From contig CAKZXA010000067.1 in assembly GCA_937922045.1 (NCBI GenBank), positions 1 to 35,638 of the forward strand: 35,638 nt of DNA. Direction: 5' to 3'. This document shows, piece after piece, positions 15,943 through 23,920 of the stretch. The position numbers and the translations under genes were made by a program. The notes beneath the pieces were generated by a model that did no database searches, was not told where the DNA came from, and saw only the letters and a program-made list of their open reading frames with translations. Source of the stretch: an uncultured Acidimicrobiales bacterium (lineage in GTDB: Bacteria > Actinomycetota > Acidimicrobiia > Acidimicrobiales > SZUA-35). The stretch's first letter is position 1. Every line of letters begins with the position of its first letter.

Positions 15943-17517
15943 CTACCCGCTCGTGGTTGTCGTTGTCTCGGGGTTCGATGATGTTGTCGGGGTAGTCGTC
16001 GTGGTGGTGATCGGTCGCCGTTCAATGTAGAAGACCTCGACAGTCACCTCGTCAACAACGGTCAGGGCTTGTTCTTCCAGCTGACGGAGGCTGATGGCCG
16101 AAGGTGGTGTTTCGCCCGCAACCTCAACCGTGAGAGCCGCGCCGTCGAAGGTGAACTCTCGGACGACGAGACGCCGACGGCGAGCCCAATCGGCAGTGAT
16201 CGTGGCGAGGCTTTCGCTGTTGAGTTCGAGCGGTGTGACCACCTCATCGCCCGGCTGGATGGTTTCGAGCTCCACCCAGTTGAGCCGGGGAGCGAGCGCC
16301 GGATCAATCTCAGCCAGCGCTTCGGTCAAGTCGACAATAGAAGGTGGATCGCCGGCAAAGGCCCCGTTCACCCGGACCGTGTTGTCGTCGATCGAGACCC
16401 GATCGAGCTGGTAGTCGATCTCGGCATTTGCTAGCCAATCCTCTACGGCCGCTGTCACCCTCTCCAGCCTCAACTGGTCGGCTGCTACCGGTGCGGTCGT
16501 GGTGGTCGTTGCCTGTTGGGTCCGAATCCACTCCACGATGATCGGCGAATCAGGAAAGTCGCGAGCGAGTTCTTCTTGGAGGATCGACTGGTCGGGCGGG
16601 AGCTCGCCGCCGCGGAGGGCGACGCTGATCGCTTCGTCCTCGAAAACCACCGTGCGGCTAAGCGACGAGTCACCCAACCAGGCATCGACGACCGCTTCCA
16701 CTTGAATCTGCTGCTGGTTCTGCTCGATCGATTGGCGAAAGCTCTCGTACAGCTGGGTGCTAAGGAGCATGACGGTGGCCGCCACCGCTAGGACGGCGAT
16801 CGACATCCGCAGGCGATTGTTCAACAGGCGACGGGTTGACACCAGGCCGGTAGTTACGAACACGAAGATGGAAGCCAAGATGATGGCGGCCAGGTTGGTG
16901 CCATAGAGGAGCAAGGCGCCCGTAGCCAGCGTCAGCTTGGATGCTTCTAAGGCAACGCCGGCCGCTGCCAGCGGAGGAACCAGAGCGACCGCTATCGCTA
17001 CGCCTGGTAGCGAAGACGAGGCGTCAGCCCGAACCGTGGCGTAGGCGCCGGCGGTTCCGGCGGCCAGGGCTACGATCAGGTCTTTGATATCGGGCTGGGT
17101 TCGGGCCATGATTTCGCTGGTGAGCTCGGTGTCAGGAAGGAACCGAGACAAGATGTAGGCCAGGAGGACACACCAAACGGTGGCCAAGATCACCTTGACA
17201 AATGACCACAAGGCTTTCGAAAAGAGGGCCATCGAAAGACAGGCACCGGTAGCGAGCACCGGCTGCATCAGGGGAGCCAGAAGCATGGCCCCGATGACGA
17301 CAGCGGCCGAGTTGAGCCAGAGACCCATAACCGCCACAATCACCGAGAGTGTGAGCATTACGGTAAATCGGAAGGCCCACTGGTCGAGCCGGACGACTGC
17401 CAGATCGGTTAGTACTCGGCGTCGGTCCTCAGGTTGCAGACTGCGGTGCCACCACGGCTTGCGGGGGAGTGGGCCTAGCCCATCGTTTGAGGTCTTCGGC
17501 TGCTCGGTTGCAGTCAC
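15943..17517 (-). CDS. DUF389 integral membrane protein with extended C-terminal domain and Thr-rich tail
   Basis: A 524-residue protein. Residues about 25-235 hold the DUF389 hydrophobic domain (uncharacterised, TIGR00341-like): repeated long membrane segments with LWLNSAAVVIGAMLLAPLMQP and GVAIAVALVPPLAAAGVAL. A further segment (RMSIAVLAVAATVMLLS) leads into a soluble region of about 270 residues that looks like two related alpha/beta units (each with 'VEAVVDAWL' or 'VTAAVEDWL'), separated by a Thr-rich linker, and then a Thr/Ser-rich tail. The start GTG lies 7 nt after TAGACT (17525-17530, minus), giving a leaderless mRNA. It is divergent from the short ORF at 17588. DUF389 function is unknown; the extension is probably extracytoplasmic. 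A transport or envelope role is a guess. Confidence 0.85.
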   Translation of the reverse strand: MTATEQPKTSNDGLGPLPRKPWWHRSLQPEDRRRVLTDLAVVRLDQWAFRFTVMLTLSVIVAVMGLWLNSAAVVIGAMLLAPLMQPVLATGACLSMALFSKALWSFVKVILATVWCVLLAYILSRFLPDTELTSEIMARTQPDIKDLIVALAAGTAGAYATVRADASSSLPGVAIAVALVPPLAAAGVALEASKLTLATGALLLYGTNLAAIILASIFVFVTTGLVSTRRLLNNRLRMSIAVLAVAATVMLLSTQLYESFRQSIEQNQQQIQVEAVVDAWLGDSSLSRTVVFEDEAISVALRGGELPPDQSILQEELARDFPDSPIIVEWIRTQQATTTTTAPVAADQLRLERVTAAVEDWLANAEIDYQLDRVSIDDNTVRVNGAFAGDPPSIVDLTEALAEIDPALAPRLNWVELETIQPGDEVVTPLELNSESLATITADWARRRRLVVREFTFDGAALTVEVAGETPPSAISLRQLEEQALTVVDEVTVEVFYIERRPITTTTTTPTTSSNPETTTTTSG

Positions 17518-17524
17518 TCGTCCG

Positions 17525-17581
17525 AGTCTACAGTGGCCCGAGTGGAGTGAATCTGTCGACGGTGCCCCCTGTCGCTACACT
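17525..17581. promoter_or_regulatory. Divergent leaderless promoters
   Basis: A minus-strand -10, TAGACT (17525-17530), ends 7 nt before the DUF389 GTG at 17517. A plus-strand -10, TACACT (17576-17581), ends 6 nt before the GTG at 17588. No consensus -35 is obvious for either. Both transcripts would begin at or very near the start codon. Confidence 0.6.
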
Positions 17582-17587
17582 GGTTGG

Positions 17588-17662
17588 GTGAAGTCACTGG
17601 TTGGCTTTGGTGGCGCAGGCATCGGTGTTCATCGGACCAACGGCGCGGCTAGCAACGGGTGA
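17588..17662 (+). CDS. Putative 24-residue leaderless leader ORF
   Basis: GTG at 17588 opens a 24-codon frame (beginning MKSLVGFGGAGIG, ending NGAASNG) closed by TGA at 17660-17662. It sits exactly 6 nt after the TACACT hexamer, the spacing seen at leaderless genes in this window, so a ribosome starting at the 5' end of the mRNA would translate it first. The ATG of the next gene follows four nt after the stop, which suggests termination-reinitiation coupling. No similarity to known attenuator peptides was recognised and there is no run of rare or identical codons. It may be a regulatory leader or simply a device to load ribosomes for the downstream gene. Confidence 0.5.
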   Translation: MKSLVGFGGAGIGVHRTNGAASNG

Positions 17663-17666
17663 TCGT

Positions 17667-18278
17667 ATGCAATTGGAAGAAAGACGAATCGACTATCGAC
17701 TTGGCAACAGCCAGCGCAACTCGCTCTTCGCGCTCGTATGCATTGCCTTGATTGCCTTCATCACGTTTGCTCTTCTTGTCGACCGGAGCCCGCGACCCGA
17801 CATCAGCGAGACGCTGGCCACCGAACAATCCGATGACGCGGATGATGGATCGGTTCGATCAAGCTCATCGCAGGACGACGGTCGCCCAACCGCAGTCACC
17901 AGCGAGATCGAAGACGTGCTCACCTCCGTCGGTTCAGCGGACGCCGATGCCCGCAGAGCCAGCACGACGAACGGCCAGACGGCGACCACGGTTCGCCGCA
18001 CATCCCCCGACCCAACCAAAGCGCCGACCACGGTTCCAACCAGTCCTTCATCGACCAACACAACCAGCGGCGGCGACGGTGATTCGACCACAACCGAAAC
18101 CACCGACGGTGTCGACGATGATGACGAGACAACAACAAGCGTCACCATCGATCCGGGCGACGACGGTGATGATGGCGACGATGGCGCCAACGGAGAAGCG
18201 ACAACGACCACGGCTTGTGACGGGCCCGGCAATAGCTGCAAGGGCAAGAAGAAAGGCCGGGGCAAGGACGAGGGCTAG
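17667..18278 (+). CDS. Membrane-anchored Thr/Asp-rich hypothetical protein
   Basis: A 203-residue protein of unknown function. A cytoplasmic N-terminus (about 20 residues, charged) is followed by one transmembrane helix (SLFALVCIALIAFITFALLV, about 19-38). About 140 residues of low-complexity, mostly Thr, Ser, Asp, Pro and Gly sequence follow, including a DDGDDGDD stretch. The end is basic, CKGKKKGRGKDEG, with two Cys flanking GPGNS. It is predicted to project outside the cell. The ATG at 17667 lacks a clear Shine-Dalgarno (only CGGGTGAT lies before it) and probably depends on the short ORF just upstream. Its Thr-rich composition resembles the tail of the divergently encoded DUF389 protein, which hints at a shared envelope location. 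Both are probably surface exposed. Confidence 0.7.
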   Translation: MQLEERRIDYRLGNSQRNSLFALVCIALIAFITFALLVDRSPRPDISETLATEQSDDADDGSVRSSSSQDDGRPTAVTSEIEDVLTSVGSADADARRASTTNGQTATTVRRTSPDPTKAPTTVPTSPSSTNTTSGGDGDSTTTETTDGVDDDDETTTSVTIDPGDDGDDGDDGANGEATTTTACDGPGNSCKGKKKGRGKDEG

Positions 18279-18328
18279 CGAGAAGAACTGGTAGGCCGTC
18301 TTCGACGCCGACGAGTACAGTTGCGTCA

Positions 18329-19642
18329 GTGTCCAGCACCGACGGTTCATCGCTCGACGATGCCGGCAACCCTTTTGACGATGTCGATGGTGCCCTGGTC
18401 GATCAGCAACCTTCGGTTCGGGATGTTCCGCGCGGCATCTGGGTGCTCATCGGGGCTCTCTTCAGTAGTTCGTTCGCCAGCCGGGCTCAACTTGTAGCGC
18501 TCGGTCTGCTCGTTTACCGCCGAACCGGCAATGAACTCGACCTTGGTCTGCTCGGTCTTGCAGAGTTTGCGCCGCTGTTTGTGTTGTCACCACTCAGTGG
18601 GACTGTGGCTGATCGCTACGATCGCCGCACCGTCTACGGCATCGGCCTCGCGGTCGAGGCGGCCGCAAGCGCTGGGCTGGCCTGGCTTGCTCTTGACGAT
18701 GATGCTGGGGGCATCGCCTCGATCATGATGCTGGTGCTCGTCTTCGGCGCGGCAAGAGCATTCATCGCCCCTGCTGGCCGTGCCCTTCCGATCGACTTGG
18801 CGCCGTCCGGTCTTGTTGAACGGGTCGTTGCACTGCGTTCGGTTGCCTTCCAATCGGCGGGGATTGTTGGCCCGATCGTGGCCGGCTTCATCTTCAGCTG
18901 GAAACCAGCTGCCACCTTCATGCTGGCTTCCGTGGCCTACGCGCTTGCCATCGTGCTCGTGCGCCTGGTTCCTGGGTCGGAGGTGCGTCGTCTTGATACG
19001 GTTCCCGGCGCTCGACAGGCCCTTCGCGACGCCATCGACGGGCTGCGCTTCATGCGTCGTTCCCCTGTGGTGTTCGGCGCTATTACCCTCGATCTGTTCG
19101 CCGTGCTTTTCGGCGGCGCCGTCGCCTTGCTGCCAGCGATCGGCGAGCAGCGACTCGGGGTAGACGAGCGAGCGGTTGGGGCGTTGTATTCCACCATTGG
19201 CGTTGGAGCGCTGATAACCGCATCGATTCTCGCTGTGCGCCCGATCCAACGCCATGTTGGGCGAGTGCTCTTTGCCGTGGTCGCCGTGTTCGGCGCGGCG
19301 ACTATGGTCCTTGGCCTCACGTCGTCCTATGTCGTGGCCGTCGGTGCAGTGCTGGTGTTGAGCGCTGCCGACGCGGTGAGTGTGTTTATCCGAGCCACGA
19401 TCGTCCCGCTGGCCACACCGGAGAATATGCGAGGTCGGGTGCTGGCGGTTGAAAACATCTTTATCGGAGGGTCCAATGAACTCGGGGCGATGGAGTCTGG
19501 ACTGACCGCGGCCTGGTGGGGTCTCGTCCCCGCCGTCGTGGTTGGTGGGGTTGGAACCCTGGCCGTTGTCGCTGTTGGAATCGTTGCCTTCCCTGCGCTT
19601 CGCACGATCGATCGCTTCGAGGAACTCCGCGCCTCTCCTTAG
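18329..19642 (+). CDS. MFS transporter, EntS/MFS_3-like exporter
   Basis: A 437-residue major facilitator with about twelve hydrophobic segments. A charged N-terminal extension (about 30 residues) precedes IWVLIGALFSSSFASRAQLVALGLLVY. Motif A is GTVADRYDRR in the loop between helices 2 and 3. The late block PENMRGRVLAVENIFIGGSNELGAMESGLTA is characteristic of the EntS-type (MFS_3) exporters used for siderophores, drugs or other metabolites. The GTG start has no Shine-Dalgarno and follows TACAGT (18316-18321) by 7 nt, so the gene is likely leaderless and independently transcribed although it comes 50 nt after the Thr-rich gene. Substrate unknown; no biosynthetic cluster lies beside it. Confidence 0.9.
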   Translation: MSSTDGSSLDDAGNPFDDVDGALVDQQPSVRDVPRGIWVLIGALFSSSFASRAQLVALGLLVYRRTGNELDLGLLGLAEFAPLFVLSPLSGTVADRYDRRTVYGIGLAVEAAASAGLAWLALDDDAGGIASIMMLVLVFGAARAFIAPAGRALPIDLAPSGLVERVVALRSVAFQSAGIVGPIVAGFIFSWKPAATFMLASVAYALAIVLVRLVPGSEVRRLDTVPGARQALRDAIDGLRFMRRSPVVFGAITLDLFAVLFGGAVALLPAIGEQRLGVDERAVGALYSTIGVGALITASILAVRPIQRHVGRVLFAVVAVFGAATMVLGLTSSYVVAVGAVLVLSAADAVSVFIRATIVPLATPENMRGRVLAVENIFIGGSNELGAMESGLTAAWWGLVPAVVVGGVGTLAVVAVGIVAFPALRTIDRFEELRASP

Positions 19643-19677
19643 CGTTTCTCGTCAGCCTTTGTTACTAGGCTGATCCG

Positions 19678-20427
19678 GTGACAACCAAGCCTTCAAGCCA
19701 TCTCCTGATCATCACCGGCGCCTCGAGCGGTATCGGCGCCTCGATGGCCCAAGCAGCGGCCAACGACGGCGCCATCGTGGCCACGATGAGCCGGCGTCCC
19801 GGGCCAGGAGAACATCTTGCCACCGACCTAGCCGACCCAGCGGCGTGGCCAGCCGCCGGTCGCTGGATCGCTGACCAGATCGCTGACGCGGTCGACCGAG
19901 GGGCTGAGAGGGTCAGCTTCGTCCACAACGCCGGTGTCCTCGACCCCATCGGGTTTGCCGGTGAGATCGACCCGGAGTCGTACCAACGTAACGTGTTGTT
20001 GAATGCCGCATCGGGCCAGGTTCTGGGGTCTGCTTTTCTTGCCGCCATGAGCGAGGTACAGATTCCCGGTGCACTCGTGATGGTGAGTTCGGGTGCGGGC
20101 AAGAACCCGTTCCTGGGTTGGTCGAGCTATTGCGCGGCGAAAGCAGCGGTCGACATGTGGGTGCGGGTCGCAGGTCTCGAGCAAGCCGAACGAGACTCCG
20201 GTGTCGTGGTGCTATCGGTTGGACCTGGGGTGGTCGATACCGCCATGCAGGAGAAGATCCGAAGCTCCGAGACCGATGCTTTTCCCGACGTTGAGCGGTT
20301 TCGTCAGATGCATGGTGCTGCCCGGTTGGCGTCTCCCGACGATGTCGGCGCCAAGTACTGGGCCTTGTGCCAACGAGACGACCTGGAGCAAGGTGCCGTG
20401 GTCGACATCTCTTCCTTCGACGCCTAA
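19678..20427 (+). CDS. Short-chain dehydrogenase/reductase (sepiapterin reductase-like)
   Basis: A 249-residue classical SDR. The cofactor motif is TGASSGIG (13-20), the NAG motif is in FVHNAGVLDP (81-90), and the catalytic Ser is in MVSSGAG (137/138) with Tyr151 and Lys155 in YCAAK. The NADP-type Arg in SRRPGPGEH suggests NADPH. The overall pattern (VSFVHNAGVLDPIG, then LSVGPGVVDTAMQ) is like the sepiapterin reductase / YueD branch, but substrate cannot be assigned. The GTG start is 6 nt after TAGGCT (19666-19671), without a Shine-Dalgarno, so it is probably leaderless. It lies 35 nt after the MFS gene on the same strand and converges on an esterase gene across a structured 230-bp gap. Confidence 0.9.
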   Translation: MTTKPSSHLLIITGASSGIGASMAQAAANDGAIVATMSRRPGPGEHLATDLADPAAWPAAGRWIADQIADAVDRGAERVSFVHNAGVLDPIGFAGEIDPESYQRNVLLNAASGQVLGSAFLAAMSEVQIPGALVMVSSGAGKNPFLGWSSYCAAKAAVDMWVRVAGLEQAERDSGVVVLSVGPGVVDTAMQEKIRSSETDAFPDVERFRQMHGAARLASPDDVGAKYWALCQRDDLEQGAVVDISSFDA

Positions 20428-20450
20428 ACCGCATCTCCCGAAAAGGGGAA

Positions 20451-20520
20451 GATCCGGCGGATACGTCAGTGGCGAAACCGTCCCTCCAGTTGGAATCATC
20501 GCCGACACATCCGCCGGATC
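20451..20520. repeat. Long-range inverted repeat in a convergent intergenic region
   Basis: GATCCGGCGGAT (20451-20462) and its perfect complement (20509-20520) enclose 46 nt that contain a nested GGCGA/TCGCC pair (20471-20475 with 20499-20503). A further small hairpin TGGCAC-ACAG-GTGCCA follows, and a T-rich run occurs near 20592-20600. The gap 20428-20656 contains no gene I can see. It may be a bidirectional terminator or a structured RNA. Confidence 0.6.
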
Positions 20521-20656
20521 AAGCATGGCACACAGGTGCCACTTGGCTCTTAGTAAGACGCCCGAACCTGCACCTTGATACACCTTTGCGGTCTTTTTCT
20601 TTTGCCGGGCTCTCGGACCGCTCGTCGATGGGTGCGCAACGGGCAGCGCTGACGCC

Positions 20657-21580
20657 CTAGGCGCAGGCTGTTCGTATGGCGTTTGCTACCTGTGTTACGG
20701 CCTCAGCGCCCCTCGGCACGATCGGGCCAAGCTGGAAGAAGATGTGGACCATGCCTTCATAGTTCGTGAGGGTCACCTCAACGCCTGCGGCTTCGAGCGC
20801 AGCGGCGTAGGCCGGTCCTTGATCTCGGAGCGGGTCATACTCAGCGGTGATGATCAGAGCCTGGGCAACACCCTCGAACGATTCGGCCAACAGGGGCGAG
20901 GCCCGCCAATCCTCGGCATCGATTTCAGACGCCAAGTAGTGGCCGCGGAACCAGTCCATCGTGGCGGCGGTCAGCACATAGCCTTCACCGTTTTCAGCCA
21001 GTGAAGGGAAGTTCCCCATCATGTCGACCGAGGGGTAGACGAGGAGCTGTGCTCCCAGCTCGAGCCCGGCATCTCGTGCCATCAAGGCCATCACCGCGGC
21101 CAGGTTGGCGCCCGCCGAGTCGCCGCTTACAACGATGGTGGCCGCATCGTCGCCGGTGAGCAGGCCACGATTGGCGTCGACCCAGCGGAGTGCGGTCCAG
21201 GAGTCATCGACGGCGGCGGGAAACACCGCTTCGGGGGCAAGTCGATAGTCGACCGATACGACAACGGCTCCAGATTGGGCTGCCAACTGGCGGCAGACCT
21301 CATCATGGCTGTCGAGGTCGCCGATAACCCAACCGCCCCCGTGGTAATAGACGTTGATACCGTTGCCGCCGTGTAGTTCTGGCTTGTAGATACGGACCGG
21401 CACACCATCGGCCGAGGAATCGCTGACATCGTTTAGCTCGGGCCCGGCTCCGGCTGCAGCGACCAACTTGTGATAGTTGATTCGACGTTCGGCCACGGTT
21501 TGCTCGGCCAGGGGTGGAGCCTCGGCTGCGGCGGCGTTAACAAGATCGACGAGGGGTTGAATCGTGGGATCGAGAGCCAT
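20657..21580 (-). CDS. Alpha/beta hydrolase, hormone-sensitive lipase (HSL) family esterase
   Basis: A 307-residue esterase. It carries the HSL-family oxyanion motif HGGG (80-83) in YYHGGGWVIGDLDSHD, the nucleophile elbow GDSAGAN (Ser155), the acid in ITAEYDPLRDQGPAYA, and the catalytic His in YEGMVHIFFQLG. DYRLAPEAVFPAAVDD is the usual bridging signature. It would hydrolyse short acyl esters in the cytoplasm. The ATG sits 8 nt after TACGGT (21589-21594, minus), a likely leaderless start. A stem of 11 bp lies just upstream (21605-21649) and could act on this promoter. It converges on the SDR gene. Confidence 0.92.
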   Translation of the reverse strand: MALDPTIQPLVDLVNAAAAEAPPLAEQTVAERRINYHKLVAAAGAGPELNDVSDSSADGVPVRIYKPELHGGNGINVYYHGGGWVIGDLDSHDEVCRQLAAQSGAVVVSVDYRLAPEAVFPAAVDDSWTALRWVDANRGLLTGDDAATIVVSGDSAGANLAAVMALMARDAGLELGAQLLVYPSVDMMGNFPSLAENGEGYVLTAATMDWFRGHYLASEIDAEDWRASPLLAESFEGVAQALIITAEYDPLRDQGPAYAAALEAAGVEVTLTNYEGMVHIFFQLGPIVPRGAEAVTQVANAIRTACA

Positions 21581-21604
21581 GAGCCGACACCGTAGTAGTT
21601 GAAC

Positions 21605-21649
21605 GCTCCAGATAGCGACTCAAACCCTTGCGAGACCACTATCTGGAGC
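21605..21649. repeat. Inverted repeat upstream of the esterase gene
   Basis: GCTCCAGATAG (21605-21615) and its perfect complement (21639-21649) flank a 23-nt loop. It is located 11-55 bp upstream of the esterase's probable -10 and downstream of the double-GNAT gene, so it may be that gene's terminator, an operator, or both. No T tract follows on the minus strand. Confidence 0.55.
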
Positions 21650-21750
21650 ATCCATCAAATCGCCTTAACGTCGTCTCTATGACGAAGAAAGAGACTATCG
21701 CGCTACACATCGTGCGTCGAGAGGTTCATAGGCCGCGACAACGATGGGTT

Positions 21751-22851
21751 CTAGTCGAGATCATCGAAGGCTTCTGGGTAGACGACGTCGCCTCGGAGTT
21801 CGCCTTTCTGGGAGTCGTCAAGCTGGTGGTAGCCGCTGAGCAGGACGACCTGGCCGGCTTCCGGTGGTGCCCAATCGGGCACGTGGACCGTCAACCCATG
21901 TTCGGAGGCGGCCTCAAACCCGAAGCGGCCGTAGTAGCGGGGAGCGCCTTCAAGAATCACGAGCGGTTCGCCGCCAGCTTCAGCCCGATCGAGAGCACAA
22001 CGGACCAGGGAACCACCAACACCCTTTCCCTGGTACTCGGGTGCGACCGCCAGCGGTGACAACATGACGATCGGTCGCCGGCCTTGCTCGGCGGCGATGG
22101 TGCACCCGCTGATCATGATGTGGCCGATGATGTCGCCTTCGAGCTCGGCTACCAGCGCCAGTTCTGGTCGGTAGTGCTCGGAAGCACGGATGGCCTCGAC
22201 CAGGCCTGCTTCGGCCTCCGACCCGAACGCAGCGGCAACGACCTGTCGGATGGCGACATGATCGGAAGGCTGCTCGAGGCGAAACGAAATGCCGGGAAGG
22301 TTCATGAATCGCCACATCCAGACCCTCTGATCGTTTTCGATCAGTTGGCGGGCGAAGCCGAATCCTGCGGAAGCGGCGACTCTTCCGCTGGCCACATTGG
22401 TCGCGTCGTGGGAGATACGAACGGTGTCGACACCGGGCCGGTCGAGGGCGGCAGCGGTGAGTACCTCAACGATCTCGCGGGCGTAGCCACGACGGATGAA
22501 GGGAGCGCCGATCCAATAGCCGATATCGAGGGTGTTCGCTGGGCCCCGAGGATGGAGTCCACATCCCCCCACGATTTCTCCGGTATCGGAGCGTTCAACC
22601 GCGTAGACCGCATCGGAACCGGCGGCCAGGTTGGCCTGGGTTTCTTCGACGAAAACGGCGATCTCTTCGTCGCTCTTCGGCGTATCGGAAGCCCACGTCA
22701 TCCAGGGCTGGAGATGATCTAGCGATGCAGCGACCAGTTGACGGTAGGAGTCGGCATCGTGCCCGGTCCAGGCTCGCAGCGTGAGGCGAGGGCCGACGAG
22801 CCGCTCAGCAAACGGACCAGCTGCTACGTCATCGTTGGAAGGCGAGTTCAT
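21751..22851 (-). CDS. Fused tandem GNAT acetyltransferase
   Basis: A 366-residue protein made of two acetyltransferase domains. The N-terminal domain (about 1-178) is RimJ/RimL-like: GPRLTLRAWTGHDADSYRQL, the GGCGLHPRGPANTLDIGYWIG strand and WIGAPFIRRGYAREIVEV acetyl-CoA region. The C-terminal domain (about 184-366) is YhbS-like: FRLEQPSDHVAIRQVV, LAVAPEYQGKGVGGSLVRCAL with the Q/R-x-x-G-x-G/A loop, and ILEGAPRYYGRFGFEAASEHGL. The two halves belong to different GNAT subfamilies, so this is a fusion rather than a duplication. The ATG at 22851 follows TAGCTT (22858-22863, minus) by 6 nt, giving a leaderless start. Substrates unknown; both active regions appear intact. Confidence 0.88.
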   Translation of the reverse strand: MNSPSNDDVAAGPFAERLVGPRLTLRAWTGHDADSYRQLVAASLDHLQPWMTWASDTPKSDEEIAVFVEETQANLAAGSDAVYAVERSDTGEIVGGCGLHPRGPANTLDIGYWIGAPFIRRGYAREIVEVLTAAALDRPGVDTVRISHDATNVASGRVAASAGFGFARQLIENDQRVWMWRFMNLPGISFRLEQPSDHVAIRQVVAAAFGSEAEAGLVEAIRASEHYRPELALVAELEGDIIGHIMISGCTIAAEQGRRPIVMLSPLAVAPEYQGKGVGGSLVRCALDRAEAGGEPLVILEGAPRYYGRFGFEAASEHGLTVHVPDWAPPEAGQVVLLSGYHQLDDSQKGELRGDVVYPEAFDDLD

Positions 22852-22966
22852 AGAACGAAGCTAGGCCGAGGCACGTGCCTCGCGTCGCTCAAGCTCTATC
22901 TCGCAGACTTCGCCGGGATTTCGCTGTGGTCTCGTTGCCGGTCTGTTGTGGTGTCGTTGCCTAGAT

Positions 22967-23920
22967 TCAGGCGCCGGTAGCCCACTGCATATCTCGAAAG
23001 CTGGCGAACCGTCGCTCGGCGGCTCGCCGTACGCGCTCGTCTCGATCCCTGGTGAGGCGTACGAGGTGTCGCCGGTCTGTCAACCGCCCGGTGGCGGCAA
23101 CTCGAACGAGTGGGTCGGCATGGTTGGTGAGGCGCACGAGGAGGGCCTGATCATCGAGCCGTCCAAAGGCAGCGACACGGACGCGTTCGTTACCTTCTAT
23201 AGCGAGGCGAGCCAGAGCCTCCTGGTCGGTTAGACGATCAAACGCTGCTGCTCGGATTTCCGAGTTGGAGCTCATCGCAAGCTCGGCTAGTTGGCCTTGA
23301 TCGGTTAGCCGGGCAAAGGCTTGCTCTTGCACGACTGGATCATGATCGGTGGCCAGTTCAGCCAAGAGACGCTGGTCGTGAATCTTGCCGATGGCTGCGA
23401 GCCGAACGTTGAGGTTTGAGTCGTATGCTTGTGTCGCCCAACGGCCTTCATCCTCAAGCCGTTCAGATTCGGTCTGCAGCTCCTCGTGGGGATCATGCAG
23501 AATCTCCGAGTGCTTGGTTGTGACACGGAAGCCGTTGCGTTGCTCGAACTCGCTCACGCCATCATTCATCTCGCCGTTGGCGAGACGATCTCGAAGTGGT
23601 GGGCCGGTTACGATCATGCGGTCGACGGTTGTCGACAGATGATCGATTGCGTCAGCCAAGTTTTCCGACTCTTCAGAGGCTGAAGCATCGAATACGCCGG
23701 ATGCGGCGGCAGGAATCATCATCGACAATGCCGCCATCGTGACCGATGTATTGCTCAACCGATCATAGATGCGGCGCAGATCTTCCTTGATTGAGGGAAG
23801 TGCCACGATTCGAGGATCACTGAGTAGTGCCTCGATATCTCGGTTTACTTCATCAACTCTGGTGGCCGTCGATGCAGCGTGATTTGCTAGTTTCTGGATT
23901 TGGTGGTTCGTGGATGCCAC
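22967..23920 (-). CDS. HEAT/LRV-like repeat protein, function unknown
   Basis: A 317-residue protein. The C-terminal half (about 165-305) is built of repeated units of about 23-24 residues with the consensus RLTDQxxLxxLAxxxxxxVRxAAxx, for example RLTDQEALARLAIEGNERVRVAAFG and RLDDQALLVRLTNHADPLVRVAATG. These form alpha-helical solenoids like HEAT or LRV (leucine-rich variant) repeats and usually mediate protein binding. The N-terminal half is helical and polar, with one hydrophobic stretch (VTMAALSMMIPAAASGVF, about 59-76). The GTG start at 23920 has no Shine-Dalgarno; a TAGTAG hexamer lies 6 nt upstream. It sits next to the AT-richest stretch of the window, so it may be a recent acquisition. 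No named family recognised. Confidence 0.75.
   Translation of the reverse strand: MASTNHQIQKLANHAASTATRVDEVNRDIEALLSDPRIVALPSIKEDLRRIYDRLSNTSVTMAALSMMIPAAASGVFDASASEESENLADAIDHLSTTVDRMIVTGPPLRDRLANGEMNDGVSEFEQRNGFRVTTKHSEILHDPHEELQTESERLEDEGRWATQAYDSNLNVRLAAIGKIHDQRLLAELATDHDPVVQEQAFARLTDQGQLAELAMSSNSEIRAAAFDRLTDQEALARLAIEGNERVRVAAFGRLDDQALLVRLTNHADPLVRVAATGRLTDRRHLVRLTRDRDERVRRAAERRFASFRDMQWATGA

Noticed and set aside
15804-15995. Plus-strand 63-residue frame near the ligase promoter
   Set aside because: Overlaps the 5' end of the ligase gene and the 3' end of the DUF389 gene with no coding signal. The plus-strand TAGAAT in this gap leads to no gene.
20527-20600. tRNA or tmRNA in the SDR/esterase gap
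   Set aside because: A short hairpin is present, but no cloverleaf, anticodon arm or T-loop consensus could be built on either strand.
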